The position numbers and the translations under genes are program-made. A stretch of 64,000 bases of DNA from assembly GCA_029973955.1 (NCBI GenBank), contig JARKQJ010000198.1, positions 62,001 to 126,000 of the forward strand, given 5' to 3'. Numbering within the stretch: the stretch's first letter is position 1; each line of letters starts with the position of its first letter. The stretch is from Paludibaculum sp. (GTDB lineage Bacteria > Acidobacteriota > Terriglobia > Bryobacterales > Bryobacteraceae). Under the pieces are notes generated by a model. That model made no database searches. It saw only the letters and a list, made by a program, of their open reading frames with translations, and was not told where the DNA came from. Of the stretch, positions 34,674 to 44,400 are shown one piece after another.

Positions 34674-35424
34674 CCAGCCCGGCGGCGCGGAGATCCAGCG
34701 GCTGCTGAGGAGCTACCCGCGGCGGCGGCCCGCATTGCCGGCTGCCTATCAGGCCATCTACGTCGATCATCACCGCAAGAACCGTTCGTCCCGCGGCCTG
34801 CTGCAAGGCGTGGTGCTCCGGCTGGAAGGCTGGATGCACCGGTGTGTGGCCGCGCGCGCGAAGGGAGGGGAGACGATTCTCGAGATCGGCGCCGGAACGT
34901 TGAACCACCTGCCGTACGAGCGCGGCTTTGCCAGCTACGTTGCGGTGGAGCCCTTTCATGAATTGTGGGAGGACAGCCCGCACCGCCGGGAGGTGGAACG
35001 GATCTACCCAAGTTTGAGGGATGTGCCCGCTGCGAGCCGGTATCACCGGATTCTCTCCGTGGCCGTGCTCGAACACCTGGAAGAGTTGCCCGGCATGGTG
35101 GCGCGCGGCGCGCTGCTGCTGGAGCCCGAAGGGATATTCCAAGCCGGCATTCCGACGGAGGGGGGCCTGCTGTGGGGCCTGTCCTGGCGCTGCACCACCG
35201 CGATCTCCTTTTATCTGTCGCGCAGGTTGAACTACGCCCGCATCATGCGCCACGAGCACATCAACGACGCCGCCGAGATTGAAGCGGTGCTGCGATACTT
35301 CTTTCATCGCGTGGAGCGGAGACGCTTTCCGGCGTCCTGGCGCCATGTGAGTTTCTACACCTACCTGGAGGCACGCGGGCCCCGGCTCGAACTCTGCCGT
35401 GCCTATCTGGAGCAGACTGGCTGA
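34651..35424 (+). CDS. Class I SAM-dependent methyltransferase
   Basis: Methyltransferase of 257 residues. It appears to start at TTG 34651, with GGGGAGG 6 nt upstream, inside the end of the GtrII-like gene. Motif I is GGETILEIGAGTLNHLPYE, followed by YVAVEPFHELW, and SVAVLEHLEELPGMVARGALLLEPEG as the post-motif region. Substrate is unknown. The operon context (GtrII-like, GtrB-like) suggests modification of a lipid-linked or surface sugar. Confidence 0.8.
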   Translation: MSASASPDQPGGAEIQRLLRSYPRRRPALPAAYQAIYVDHHRKNRSSRGLLQGVVLRLEGWMHRCVAARAKGGETILEIGAGTLNHLPYERGFASYVAVEPFHELWEDSPHRREVERIYPSLRDVPAASRYHRILSVAVLEHLEELPGMVARGALLLEPEGIFQAGIPTEGGLLWGLSWRCTTAISFYLSRRLNYARIMRHEHINDAAEIEAVLRYFFHRVERRRFPASWRHVSFYTYLEARGPRLELCRAYLEQTG

Positions 35425-35434
35425 GGCCGTGGAG

Positions 35435-36382
35435 ATGGACGCACACACGCATTCACCGGAGCCGCCGGAGATCACCGCCGTTATCCCGGCCTTCAACGAA
35501 GAGCAGGGGATTGATGCCTGCGCGGCGGCTGTCCGGGCGGCGCTGGAAGGGGCGCAGGCGAGTTTCGAACTGATTTTTATCGACGACGGATCCAGCGACG
35601 GGACATGGGACCGCATTGAGCGATGCCACCGCCACGACCCGCGCGTCAAGGGGCTGCGCCTCAGCCGCAATTTCGGCAAGGAGGCCGCCATGCTGGCGGG
35701 ATTGGAGGCGGCGCGAGGCCGGGCGATTCTCACACTCGACGCCGACCTGCAGCATCCGCCGTCGTTGATCCCGGAGATGATCCGGACCTGGCGGGCCGGC
35801 GGCGTTCAGGTGGTGGACGCGGTCAAGCGTTCGCGCGGCGGCGAGCCGTTCCTGCGGCGCCTGGGTTCGCGCCTGTACAATCGCATGGCGTTGATGGCGA
35901 CAGGCGTGGAACTGGAGGATTCGTCGGACTTCAAGCTGTTCGACCGCGAGGTGGCGGCCGCTCTGCTGGCCATGGGGGAACGCCGGCGCTTCTTCCGCGG
36001 CATGGCGGTGTGGGCCGGGTTCTCCCACGCGCGCATCGAATTCGACGTCGGCGGCCGTGCGGCGGGTTCTTCCAAGTGGAGCTTCCGTGGCCTGGTCTGG
36101 ATGGCCTGGAAGACCATCGTCTCCTATTCGGCCGCGCCGCTCCGGATCATTCACGCAGCCAGCGCCAGTTTCCTGATCCTGGCCGTGGCGCTCTTCATCC
36201 GCGCCATGCAACTGTGGCTCACGGGCCGCGCAGTCAGCGGATTCACTACCGTCATCATCCTACTCCTGATCGTCGGCGGGCTGATGTTGTTCTGTCTGGC
36301 GGTGATCGCCGAATACATCATGGCGATCTATGACGAAGTGAAGGCGAGGCCACACTACCTGCTGCGCGAACGGCTGGACTAG
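35435..36382 (+). CDS. GtrB/DPM1-type family 2 glycosyltransferase
   Basis: Membrane-bound family 2 glycosyltransferase, 315 residues, which likely transfers a sugar to undecaprenyl phosphate. The start used is ATG 35435; a GTG lies 6 nt earlier. The GT2 domain begins with EITAVIPAFNEEQGI, then LIFIDDGSSDGTWD, LSRNFGKEAAMLAGLEAARG, LTLDADLQHPPSLI (metal-binding DAD) and FRGMAVWAGF. Two C-terminal membrane helices follow (FLILAVALFIRAM, IILLLIVGGLMLFCLAVIAEYI), as in GtrB. It would feed the GtrII-like transferase. Confidence 0.9.
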   Translation: MDAHTHSPEPPEITAVIPAFNEEQGIDACAAAVRAALEGAQASFELIFIDDGSSDGTWDRIERCHRHDPRVKGLRLSRNFGKEAAMLAGLEAARGRAILTLDADLQHPPSLIPEMIRTWRAGGVQVVDAVKRSRGGEPFLRRLGSRLYNRMALMATGVELEDSSDFKLFDREVAAALLAMGERRRFFRGMAVWAGFSHARIEFDVGGRAAGSSKWSFRGLVWMAWKTIVSYSAAPLRIIHAASASFLILAVALFIRAMQLWLTGRAVSGFTTVIILLLIVGGLMLFCLAVIAEYIMAIYDEVKARPHYLLRERLD

Positions 36383-36394
36383 GAGCCGGCGCCC

Positions 36395-36739
36395 TCAGGC
36401 GAAGGCGGCGATCGCCGCGTCCCGGTCGGGATAGATCTGGAAGACCGTGTTGAGCTTGGTGATTTCCAGCAGTTCCAGGATCTTTTCCGGAACAGCGGCC
36501 AGCTTGATGGCGGCGCCCGAGTTGTGGGCGGCGGTGTAGGCGCCTACCAGTTCGCCGATGCCAGTGGAGTCGAGATACGAAACCTGGGCGAAGTCCACGA
36601 TAATCGCCTGGGCGCCCTGCTGGAGCAGTTCCCTCAGCACCGCGCGGAACTGGTTGGAGCCCAGGCCGAGCGTAATCTGCCCATTGCACGCGATGATCGT
36701 AATGCCATTATGAACCGTTGTCTGAATCTCAACTGACAA
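36395..36739 (-). CDS. STAS-domain anti-sigma-factor antagonist
   Basis: SpoIIAA-like regulator of 114 residues. The phosphorylatable serine is Ser58 in YLDSTGIGELVG, and the fold segments VDFAQVS and AAVPEKILELLEITKL are typical. It would be switched by an anti-sigma kinase and a PP2C phosphatase, neither of which is nearby. The start is TTG (ending at 36739) with AGGAGG 12 nt upstream. Confidence 0.93.
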   Translation of the reverse strand: MSVEIQTTVHNGITIIACNGQITLGLGSNQFRAVLRELLQQGAQAIIVDFAQVSYLDSTGIGELVGAYTAAHNSGAAIKLAAVPEKILELLEITKLNTVFQIYPDRDAAIAAFA

Positions 36740-36789
36740 GTGGTGCGAATTCCTCCTACCGGTGTTTCATCGTAGCACTGACGGACGGT

Positions 36790-37827
36790 TCAAGACAGCA
36801 CGGCGGCGAGCGTCTCCAGCGCCGTCTGGCACTGGCTCCGCGAGACGTCATAGTGAGTGACGGCGCGCATCACGGTGGGGCTGATGGGGTTCATCAGAAC
36901 TTGCTGCGCTTTCAATGCCTGGCTGATCTCTTTCGCCGGCCTGCCGGTGGCGGTAGTGTCGAAGATCACGATGTTGGTGGCCGGCGGGCTCGGTTCCACG
37001 GAGATGCCGAGAATGGCCGCCAGACCGGCGGCCAGGAACTGCGCGTTGGCATGGTCCTGCGGCAACAATGCCGGCGACTCCTCCAGTGCCAGCAGCCCGG
37101 CCGCGGCGAGAATGCCGGATTGCCGCATGCCGCCGCCCAGGCGCTTCCGGTACAGCCGGGCGCGGTCTATCACGTCCTTCGGCCCGGCCAGCATGGACCC
37201 GGCCGGCGCACCCAGCGCCTTCGACAGACAGAACATCACCGTGTCGGCATGCCGGCAGATGCGGCTCACCGGCGTGCCCGTTGCCGCCGAGGCGTTGAAG
37301 ATCCGCGCGCCGTCGATGTGCACGCCGATGCCACGCTCATGGGCACGCAGGCAGATCTCATCCAGAACCTCCTGCGGATACACCGTGCCGCCCGCCATGT
37401 TGTGCGTGTTCTCGAGTTCGATGCAGCCGGTGTTGGCGGCGTGCGGTCCCAGCGGGCGGATCTCCCTCTCGATCATCTCCCAAGTGAGGATCCCATCCGC
37501 CGTGGGGATGGAGCGGATCAGGCAGCCCGCAAACCAGGCGGTCATCGAAAGTTCGTAGTTCAGCAGGTGGCCGCGTGCGTCGCAGATCACCTCCTGCCCA
37601 TGCTGCGTCAGGCACTTGATGGCGATGGTGTTGCCCATGGTGCCGGTAGGTACGAACAGCGCCGCCTCCTTGCCGCAGACCTCGGCGGCCCGGGCTTCCA
37701 GCCGGTTTACCGTGGGGTCTTCGCCGTACACGTCGTCGCCGACCTCGGCGTCGAACATCGCCTGCCGCATCTTTGGCGTCGGCCGGGTCACGGTGTCGGA
37801 ACGGAGATCGATCAGGAGATCAGTCAT
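36790..37827 (-). CDS. ltaE: Low-specificity L-threonine aldolase
   Basis: PLP-dependent aldolase that cleaves L-threonine or allo-threonine to glycine and acetaldehyde; 345 residues. The start is the ATG ending at 37827 ([20 protein letters not shown]), a typical family beginning. Visible motifs are [27 protein letters not shown], the active-site area DGARIFNAS and the PLP lysine in [10 protein letters not shown]. The gene overlaps the end of hemW by 8 nt and is probably cotranscribed with it. Confidence 0.95.
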   Translation of the reverse strand: MTDLLIDLRSDTVTRPTPKMRQAMFDAEVGDDVYGEDPTVNRLEARAAEVCGKEAALFVPTGTMGNTIAIKCLTQHGQEVICDARGHLLNYELSMTAWFAGCLIRSIPTADGILTWEMIEREIRPLGPHAANTGCIELENTHNMAGGTVYPQEVLDEICLRAHERGIGVHIDGARIFNASAATGTPVSRICRHADTVMFCLSKALGAPAGSMLAGPKDVIDRARLYRKRLGGGMRQSGILAAAGLLALEESPALLPQDHANAQFLAAGLAAILGISVEPSPPATNIVIFDTTATGRPAKEISQALKAQQVLMNPISPTVMRAVTHYDVSRSQCQTALETLAAVLS

Positions 37828-38905
37828 GGAGAAATGCCTCGAAAACATCATTGGACAATAGGACACCGCGCGCTGTCAGGCGGATGTTGCCGCCCGCGCG
37901 CGCCAACAGACCCTCTTCGACGAACCTCGCGATGGCGGCGCCATGGCGTGTCTCATCCTCGGCGGTGAGTTCGATGCCGGCCATCAGCCGCAGGCCGCCA
38001 AAGAACCGCTCCTCATCCAGGCGCGCGGGCGTGGCCGCCAGACGCGGGTTCTCCGCGGCCAGGTATTCCGCCATCGACTCCACGTTTTGTGTGCGCATGC
38101 GCCCGTCGAAGCCGTGCGCGTCCGCGCCGAAGCCCGCGTATGGCTCCAGCCGCCAGTACTTCAAGTTGTGCAGCGACTCATGCCCGGCCCGCGCGAAGTT
38201 CGAGATCTCATAACGCGCCAGCCCGCCCTTCGCCAATCGCTCCACCGCCGTTTCGTACAGCTCGGCGATCAGTTCTTCCGCCGGCACATCCGGCGCGCCG
38301 AACCGCAGGCCGCTCTGCAGGATCTCATTGCCGAGCCGCGAGTCTTCGTCGATTTCGAGCATGTAGACCGAGACGTGCGGGGGCGCCAGCCGCTCTAGCC
38401 ACTCAAGAGACTCCAGCCAGGATTCGCGCGTTTGCCCGGGCAGCCCGGCGATCAGGTCGATGTTGATCTCCTCGATCCCCGCGCTGCGCAGCGCCGCCAC
38501 GTCCGCTTCCACGGACGTTGCGGTGTGTTTCCGCCCCGTACGCCGCAACTCGGCCTCGACGAAACTCTGCACGCCCAGGCTAACGCGATTGATGCCCGCG
38601 CCCTGCCAGGCGTGCGCCTGTTCCGCGGTGATGGCGCCCGGCGCCGCCTCCAGCGTGGCTTCCTTCCACGGCCGTCCGGGGATCTCCGCCAGGATCGCCG
38701 CCAGCACCTCAGCCGCCATGGAGCCCGGCGTGCCGCCGCCCAGATAGACGGTTTCCGGCGCCCAGTCCCACCGCTGCGCCCGGATTTCAGCCTGAAGCCG
38801 CGCGAGATACTGCGCTTCGGCAGCCTTGGGAAACACGCCTGACGCGAAGTTGCAGTAGGTGCATTTCTGCGAGCAAAACGGCCACGAGATGTAGACGCCG
38901 GCCAC
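37820..38905 (-). CDS. hemW: HemW-like radical SAM heme chaperone
   Basis: Radical SAM protein of the HemW family, which binds heme and aids its insertion; 361 residues. The GTG start ending at 38905 overlaps the stop of the frataxin-like gene by 1 nt (TAGTG). The [4Fe-4S] motif CSQKCTYC is near the N-terminus, with Tyr and Cys of the family. [37 protein letters not shown] and [15 protein letters not shown] follow. It was once annotated as oxygen-independent coproporphyrinogen III oxidase. Confidence 0.92.
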   Translation of the reverse strand: MAGVYISWPFCSQKCTYCNFASGVFPKAAEAQYLARLQAEIRAQRWDWAPETVYLGGGTPGSMAAEVLAAILAEIPGRPWKEATLEAAPGAITAEQAHAWQGAGINRVSLGVQSFVEAELRRTGRKHTATSVEADVAALRSAGIEEINIDLIAGLPGQTRESWLESLEWLERLAPPHVSVYMLEIDEDSRLGNEILQSGLRFGAPDVPAEELIAELYETAVERLAKGGLARYEISNFARAGHESLHNLKYWRLEPYAGFGADAHGFDGRMRTQNVESMAEYLAAENPRLAATPARLDEERFFGGLRLMAGIELTAEDETRHGAAIARFVEEGLLARAGGNIRLTARGVLLSNDVFEAFLHD

Positions 38906-39231
38906 TAAAACTCGAATTCCGGGATCAGTTTGCGGATGGCGTCGGCCATCAGGTCGTCCAGCGTCTGGCCGGAGGGCAGCACGAACGCAGAGCCATTCCA
39001 ATCGAACTTGTAGCTCTGCACGTGGGCCGAAACCCAGATCTGTTTCACCGGCGAATTGGGGCTGACGACGAAGCGCTGCGGCGGGTCCTCAAACTCCACG
39101 GTGAGTGCGCCGTTGTTCATGTCCACGTCGAAATCGTAGTTTTCGCTGGCCTCGGCCAGGCGTGAGCAAAGCGCGGTGAGGGCCTGGTCTGCCAGTTGCT
39201 GGAACTCTGGATCGGAGAGCATCAACTCCAT
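38905..39231 (-). CDS. cyaY: Frataxin/CyaY-like iron-binding protein
   Basis: Small protein of 108 residues resembling bacterial frataxin, which donates or senses iron in Fe-S cluster assembly. The start is the ATG ending at 39231 (MELMLSDPEF). The N-terminal helix (FQQLADQALTALCSRLAEA) is acidic toward its end. The beta-sheet carries DFDVDMNNGALTVEF, VVSPNSPVKQIWVSAH and FDWNGSAFVLPSG, like frataxin QxWxA. Its gene overlaps hemW by 1 nt, linking iron handling with heme trafficking. Confidence 0.85.
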   Translation of the reverse strand: MELMLSDPEFQQLADQALTALCSRLAEASENYDFDVDMNNGALTVEFEDPPQRFVVSPNSPVKQIWVSAHVQSYKFDWNGSAFVLPSGQTLDDLMADAIRKLIPEFEF

Positions 39232-39279
39232 AGTAGCGGCGGGCGCGCGCCGCGGCGGGAAGGTGGTAACTTGAATCAC

Positions 39280-39879
39280 ATGTCCCGCTTCCTGCTCTCC
39301 TGCCTTACCGTGTTTCTGGCGGCCTGCAACGCCCAGGCTCTCTCGCAAGGCGACCGCGACTTCACGATGAGCGCCCTGCACGCCACGCGCAAGCAGTTCC
39401 TCGATACCGTGGCCGGCCTCAGCGAGAAGCAGTTGAAGTGGAAGCCCTCGCCCGACGTATGGTCTGTCTTCGAAACCGCCGAGCACCTGGCGCGCGCCGA
39501 GGATGAGATCCCCGCCCTCGCGGCAAAGTCTTTGCAGGGCCCCGCGGCCACTCGCAAGCCCGCCGGCCGCGCCGAGGACGAGAAGATCCTCAGGGCGGTC
39601 GCCACGCGCGACCAGAAGTTCAAAGCCCCGGCCTCGCTGGTCCCCTCGGGCAAGTACAGGAACATCGCCGACCTGGCCGCCGCCTTCAAAGCCTCGCGCG
39701 ACCGCAATATCGCCTACATCCGCGACACGCAGGATGCCCTGCGGTTCCACCTCGCGCCGCACCCCGTCTTCGGAGACATGGACGCGCTCCAGTGGTATGT
39801 CCTCATCGCCGGACACACCGAACGTCACGTGGCGCAGATGAAGGAAGTGATGGCCCAGCCCGGTTTCCCCAAGAAGTAA
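39280..39879 (+). CDS. DinB-family secreted protein
   Basis: DinB-like four-helix metal-binding protein of 199 residues with an N-terminal signal peptide (FLLSCLTVFLAACNAQALSQG). The start at 39280 is divergent from the frataxin-like gene. TAACTT 7 nt before the ATG resembles a -10 box. Family residues include the His in AEHLARAEDEI, then the C-terminal WYVLIAGHTERHVAQM with two His. The exported location is unusual for thiol-transferase-type DinB members. Function unknown. Confidence 0.8.
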   Translation: MSRFLLSCLTVFLAACNAQALSQGDRDFTMSALHATRKQFLDTVAGLSEKQLKWKPSPDVWSVFETAEHLARAEDEIPALAAKSLQGPAATRKPAGRAEDEKILRAVATRDQKFKAPASLVPSGKYRNIADLAAAFKASRDRNIAYIRDTQDALRFHLAPHPVFGDMDALQWYVLIAGHTERHVAQMKEVMAQPGFPKK

Positions 39880-40689
39880 TCAATCCACCTGCTCCAGCGC
39901 CCAATCCAGGGCGTGCAGGTGATCCACGTGGTCCGGCGCGGAGTTGCCGGCGAAGCCGATTACCCGCAGCTTGCCCTTGCGCGTGTCGCTCACCATCTGC
40001 ATGCCCAGCGGGCCCCAATGCAGCACCGGATGCCGCTTCACGCTGAGCCGTTGCAGCAGCCAGTCTGTGGTCTCCGTGGTGCTGGCGAAGGTGGAAGGGA
40101 AGACCTCCGAGTGCAGGATCAACAGCCGCTTGTGTCCGGCGAGCGCCTCGCGGGCGAACTGCTCGAAGGCGTACAGGTCCGCCTCCGCCGGCACGCGCTT
40201 TTCTTCTGGTGCATCGTAGCCGGAGTGCATTCCATCCAGCAGGACCACGGTTTGCACCCGCGCGGCGTTTTCCGGCTGCCGCAGAATCTCTCGAATTGCC
40301 CCGTAGCCGGCGCTCCAGCCCGTCAGGACCAACCGGGAGACGGGCCGTTCCAGCGCCGCCAGAATCCCGGAGAGCGCTGCTGGATCCCGGAACGGGTCGC
40401 CATACGCCCGTGAGCCCGAGCCCAGTTGCACCGCCAGCACCGCCGCCTTCGGGTACGCTTTCCGGACGGACTGCTGCGCCACCCACGGCTCCCCGTGAAA
40501 GTGAATCACCAACTCGATCGGCCTGCCTGGACGGGCCGACGGCGGCAGGATGATCTCGCCGAATTTCGTCGGAATTCGCTGGCCCGGCACTTCCTTCTGC
40601 GTCTGACGCTCATGAATCCGCGTGTTCTCCACCAGCGGAGACGGAGATTGAGCGAGCTGAAAAGCCAGCAGCAGTGGCAGCACGACCAT
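39880..40689 (-). CDS. Secreted alpha/beta-hydrolase-like protein
   Basis: Protein of 269 residues with signal peptide MVVLPLLLAFQLAQS (start ending at 40689). The core contains ELVIHFHGEPWVAQ (oxyanion HG) and LVLTGWSAGYGAIREIL, where GWSAG is a nucleophile elbow. VVLLDGMHSGYDAP follows and DHVDHLHALDWA provides a possible catalytic His. Substrate not predictable. It abuts the DinB gene 3' end on the other strand, and its own 5' end sits beside a hairpin shared with the transglycosylase gene. Confidence 0.75.
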   Translation of the reverse strand: MVVLPLLLAFQLAQSPSPLVENTRIHERQTQKEVPGQRIPTKFGEIILPPSARPGRPIELVIHFHGEPWVAQQSVRKAYPKAAVLAVQLGSGSRAYGDPFRDPAALSGILAALERPVSRLVLTGWSAGYGAIREILRQPENAARVQTVVLLDGMHSGYDAPEEKRVPAEADLYAFEQFAREALAGHKRLLILHSEVFPSTFASTTETTDWLLQRLSVKRHPVLHWGPLGMQMVSDTRKGKLRVIGFAGNSAPDHVDHLHALDWALEQVD

Positions 40690-40697
40690 TGAGCTTA

Positions 40698-40737
40698 GCG
40701 CGTTGCGCGAAGCAGGAGTGAGCTTAGCGCAACGCGC
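40698..40737 (-). terminator. Hairpin overlapping the transglycosylase stop
   Basis: A perfect 11-bp inverted repeat, GCGCGTTGCGC (40698-40708) with GCGCAACGCGC (40727-40737), has an 18-nt loop. The TAAGCTCA that follows each arm on the - strand is also repeated. The right arm forms the final codons of the lytic transglycosylase, and its stop lies in the loop. The structure precedes the next gene start at 40689. No long T-run is present, so it may attenuate rather than terminate. Confidence 0.55.
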
Positions 40738-41368
40738 CAAGGATGTTGCTGACATAAGCCTGCGTTTCAGGGATCGGCGGAATGCCGCCGAACGCCTCCA
40801 CGCGCGACGGGCCGGCATTGTAGGCACCCAGCGCCAGTGGCAGATCGCCCTGAAAGCGGTCCAGGAGTTGCCGGAGAAAGGCGGAACCGGCGGCGATGTT
40901 CTGTTCCGGATCGAATGGGTCTTGGACGCCGAACTGTGCGGCGGTAGCCGGCATCAGTTGCATGAGCCCCAGCGCTCCGGCAGAACTCACGGCGCAAGGC
41001 CGGGCGGCGGACTCCTGGCGCACCACCGCCCGCAACAGCGCGGGCGCCAGCGAGTTCGCCACGCCTGCCCGTTCCAGAATCGGGTCCAATTTGCCGGCCG
41101 GCAGCGGCGGGCAGAGCAGGGAGGCGCTGTTGCCCGCCGCCGGCTCGGGCGCCGGGGGCGGATCGGGCCACGTCACGCGCGGCTGCTTTGCGGAGGATGT
41201 CTTTTGTTTTTCTATGCTTGTGGCCTGGCGCGCGAACGATCCGTCCTGCGCTTGCAGGGCGGCCAGTTGCTGCTCGATGGCCTGACGTTGCAGGGCCGCG
41301 GCATTCTCCTGCGGCGTCTGCGGCCAAGCGGCGTTGGCCAGCAGAAGGACGAGGGCGGCGTGCCTCAC
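40724..41368 (-). CDS. Lytic transglycosylase, SLT domain
   Basis: Periplasmic peptidoglycan lytic transglycosylase of 214 residues. It starts at GTG (ending at 41368) with a signal peptide (LVLLLANAAWPQ). A Gln/Ala-rich helical linker is followed by a Pro-rich spacer and the SLT domain. The catalytic Glu is in VVRQESAARPCAVSSAGALGLMQLMP, typical of Slt70/MltE folds, with the C-terminal GAYNAGPSRVEAFGG. It is divergent from the TonB receptor with about 90 nt between. Confidence 0.93.
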   Translation of the reverse strand: MRHAALVLLLANAAWPQTPQENAAALQRQAIEQQLAALQAQDGSFARQATSIEKQKTSSAKQPRVTWPDPPPAPEPAAGNSASLLCPPLPAGKLDPILERAGVANSLAPALLRAVVRQESAARPCAVSSAGALGLMQLMPATAAQFGVQDPFDPEQNIAAGSAFLRQLLDRFQGDLPLALGAYNAGPSRVEAFGGIPPIPETQAYVSNILGALR

Positions 41369-41459
41369 GCCCTATCTATCGGATCATTGCGCGCACGACA
41401 TTACATTGCTTAACGGGGTTGGTGTAATCTGCCTGCCCTCGGCCAGCGTCCTTCTAGAT

Positions 41460-44400
41460 GTGGTAAAGCCCATCCTCATTCTCCTGGCGTGTTTGGCCGG
41501 CACGGCCGCGCGAGCCCAGGGGCCCGTCTCCGGCAAGGTCACTTTCAATGGGAAAGCTGTGCCGGGCGCGATTGTGACCGTGCAGGCGGGCGGCCAGAAC
41601 TTCTCCACCACTACGGGCGAAGACGGGTCGTACCTGGTGGAAGGTGTCCCGGATGGCACCGCGAAGGTCGCGGCCCGGCTCTTTGGATTCCAACGGATGG
41701 AGCGGGAGGTGACGCTGGCGCAGCGGCAGGCCCGGGTCGACTTGGCTCTTACCCTGCAGGCCGTCAATCCCGGCTTTGGGCGTGCCTCCGGCGTCAACGG
41801 CGGGGCTGCGGGCAGTGGCGAAAACAGCGTGGAGACGCAGGTGACGAGGGCGCTTGAGTCGGCTCCCCCGGCAGCGGCGGAGGGCGGAGCGGAGGCCAGC
41901 GAGTCGTTCCTCGTTCAGGGCTCGATGAGCCGGGGGCTGCAGGAGGCGGAGCGGCCGGCATTCTTTGAGTTCGGTCCCGGCGGACCCGGTGGCATGGTGG
42001 GCGGTCCCGGCGGCCCTGGCGGCATGGGTGGGCCGGCAGGCGGAATGAGCGGGCCGGGCGGCGGCCCTGGAGGCGGTGGCATGGGCGGCCCCGGCGGCGG
42101 GTTTGGCGGGCCCGGCGGCGGCGGAGGCGGGATGATGGGCGGTCCGGGTGGCGGCATGCGGGGCGGCGGCTTTGGCGGGCCCGGCGGCGGTGGCTTCGGC
42201 GGACGCGGCGGTCAGGGCGGACCCGGCATGGGGCCACGCATGTCCCCGGAAGAACTCCAGAGAATGACCCCCGAGGAGCGCGAGAAGTTCCGCCGCGAAA
42301 TGGCCGCGCGTGGTCCGGCCGCCTGGCGGCGCGAAGGTTTCGGAAATCGCTCCCGCCGAGTTCGCGACCAGATCCGCGGCGGCGCCTTCTTCACCTTCCG
42401 CGGCGACGCCCTCGATGCAGCCCCCTTCGCCCTGAACGGCCGCGCCTCAGAGAAACCCAACTATACGCAGATGCGCTATGGCGTCTCCCTTGGCGGCCCG
42501 CTCGCGCTCGGTAAGATCTTCACCCAGAGCACCTCCTTCTTCTTCATCAATTACAGCGGCAACCGCGGCGACCAGGTCTACAACGGCTACTCCGTTCAGC
42601 CTGTCGAAGCCCTGCGTTCTGGCGACTTTTCCGCCCTCACCGGTGGCAAGGCCACCACGATCTACGACCCCCTCACCTTGAGCCCCTTCCCTGGGAACAG
42701 AATTCCCACCACGCGCATCAGTTCCATCGCCAGCGGGCTCCTTCCTTATATTCCGCTGCCCACCACCACCGGCGTTCTCCAGAACTACTCCTACACCACC
42801 ACTAACCCCCAGAACACCGACGACCTCAGTTTTCGCCTCAATCGCACGCTCACCAAGAAGGACCGCCTCTCCGGCAGCCTCAACTGGCAACGCCGCAGTT
42901 CGCAAAGCGTGCAGCTCTTCGGCTGGAAAGACTCCTCCGAAGGCAACGGCCTGAATACCAGCATCAGTTGGAGCCACAACTTCAGCTCCCACCTCATCAA
43001 TAACGCCAGCATCCGTTACAACAACAACTACAACGCGCTGCTCCCCTACTTCGCCTACGGCACGGATGTCGCCGGCGTCCTGGGCATCTCCGGAACCTCC
43101 CGCGACCCCGTCAACTACGGCCCGCCCAATCTCAACTTCACGAACTTCGGCGACCTCAACGACGGCAATCGCTCCCGCCGTTACGTCCACACTTTCTCTT
43201 TCTCCGATGGCTGGACCTTCGTCAAGAAGACCCACACCCTCACCACCGGCTTCGACTTCACCCGCACCCAGCAGAACACTCTCTCCGATCCCAATGCCCG
43301 CGGCACCCTCTTCTTCGGCGGCCTGGCCACCAGCGGCTTCGATTCCGCCGGCCTTCCGCTCTCCAAAACCGGCAACGACTTCGCCGATTTCCTCCTCGGC
43401 TACGTCCAGCAGAGCACCATCCGCTACGGTTCGCCCGATACCTACCTGCGCCAGAGCAATCTCGGCGCCTACGTGCAGGACGAGTGGCGCGCCAAGCCCA
43501 ACCTCACCTTCAACCTGGGCCTGCGCTACGACGATTGGGAGCCCTTCACCGAGAAGTACAACCGCATGGCGAATATAGACTTCGCGCCCGATCTGAGCGG
43601 CGCCGTCGTCGTCACCCCAGGCTCCACCGGCACCTGGAACGGTGTCGCTCCGGCTGGCCTCATCCGGCCGGACCGCAATAACTTTTCCCCGCGTATCGGT
43701 GCCTCCTGGCGGCCGTTCAAGAAACGCCGCACCATCGTCCGCGGCGGCTACAGTCTCTTCTTCGACGGCTCCACTTACAGCCGCGTCCCCTCCCGCCTCA
43801 TCTACCAGCCGCCCTTCGCCACCAGTTCCACCTTCAATACCTCTCTCGCAGCGCCGCTCAAGCTGACCGATCCGTTCACCGGCCCCAAGGACACCACCAT
43901 CCTCAACAGTTACGCCGTCAACCCCAACTACACCGTGCCCTACGCCCAGACCTGGAATTTCTCTGTCCAGCACGAAATCCACGGCTACATCGTCGAACTC
44001 GGCCTGCTGGGTACCAAAGGCACTCAACTGGTGGTCCAGCGCATCCCCAACCGCGCCGCTCCCGGTTCCTCGCTCAACTCGGAGAACCGGCGTCCCATCC
44101 CTTACGCCACCGGCTTCACCTACGACAGCCCGGAAGGCAGCTCCATCTTCAACGCCGGCCAGTTGCGCGTCGTTCGCCGCATGCGCCGCGGCGTCAACTG
44201 GAGTTTTCTCTATACCTACGGCAAGTCCATCGACAACGCCTCCTCCATCGGCGGCACCGGCAGCACCGTTGTGCAGGACGACAAGAACCTCGCCGCCGAG
44301 CGCGGCCTCTCCTCGTTCGACGTCCGCCACAACTTCCAGTTCAATGCCATGGTCACTTCGCCTTGGGGCCCCAGCGGAGTCTGGCTGAAGCGCCGGAACG

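Noticed and set aside
36690-36718. Second dif-like arrangement (GTAA...TTATGAACC)
   Set aside because: The central spacer is 5 nt and several arm bases disagree; the sequence is within the first codons of the STAS gene.
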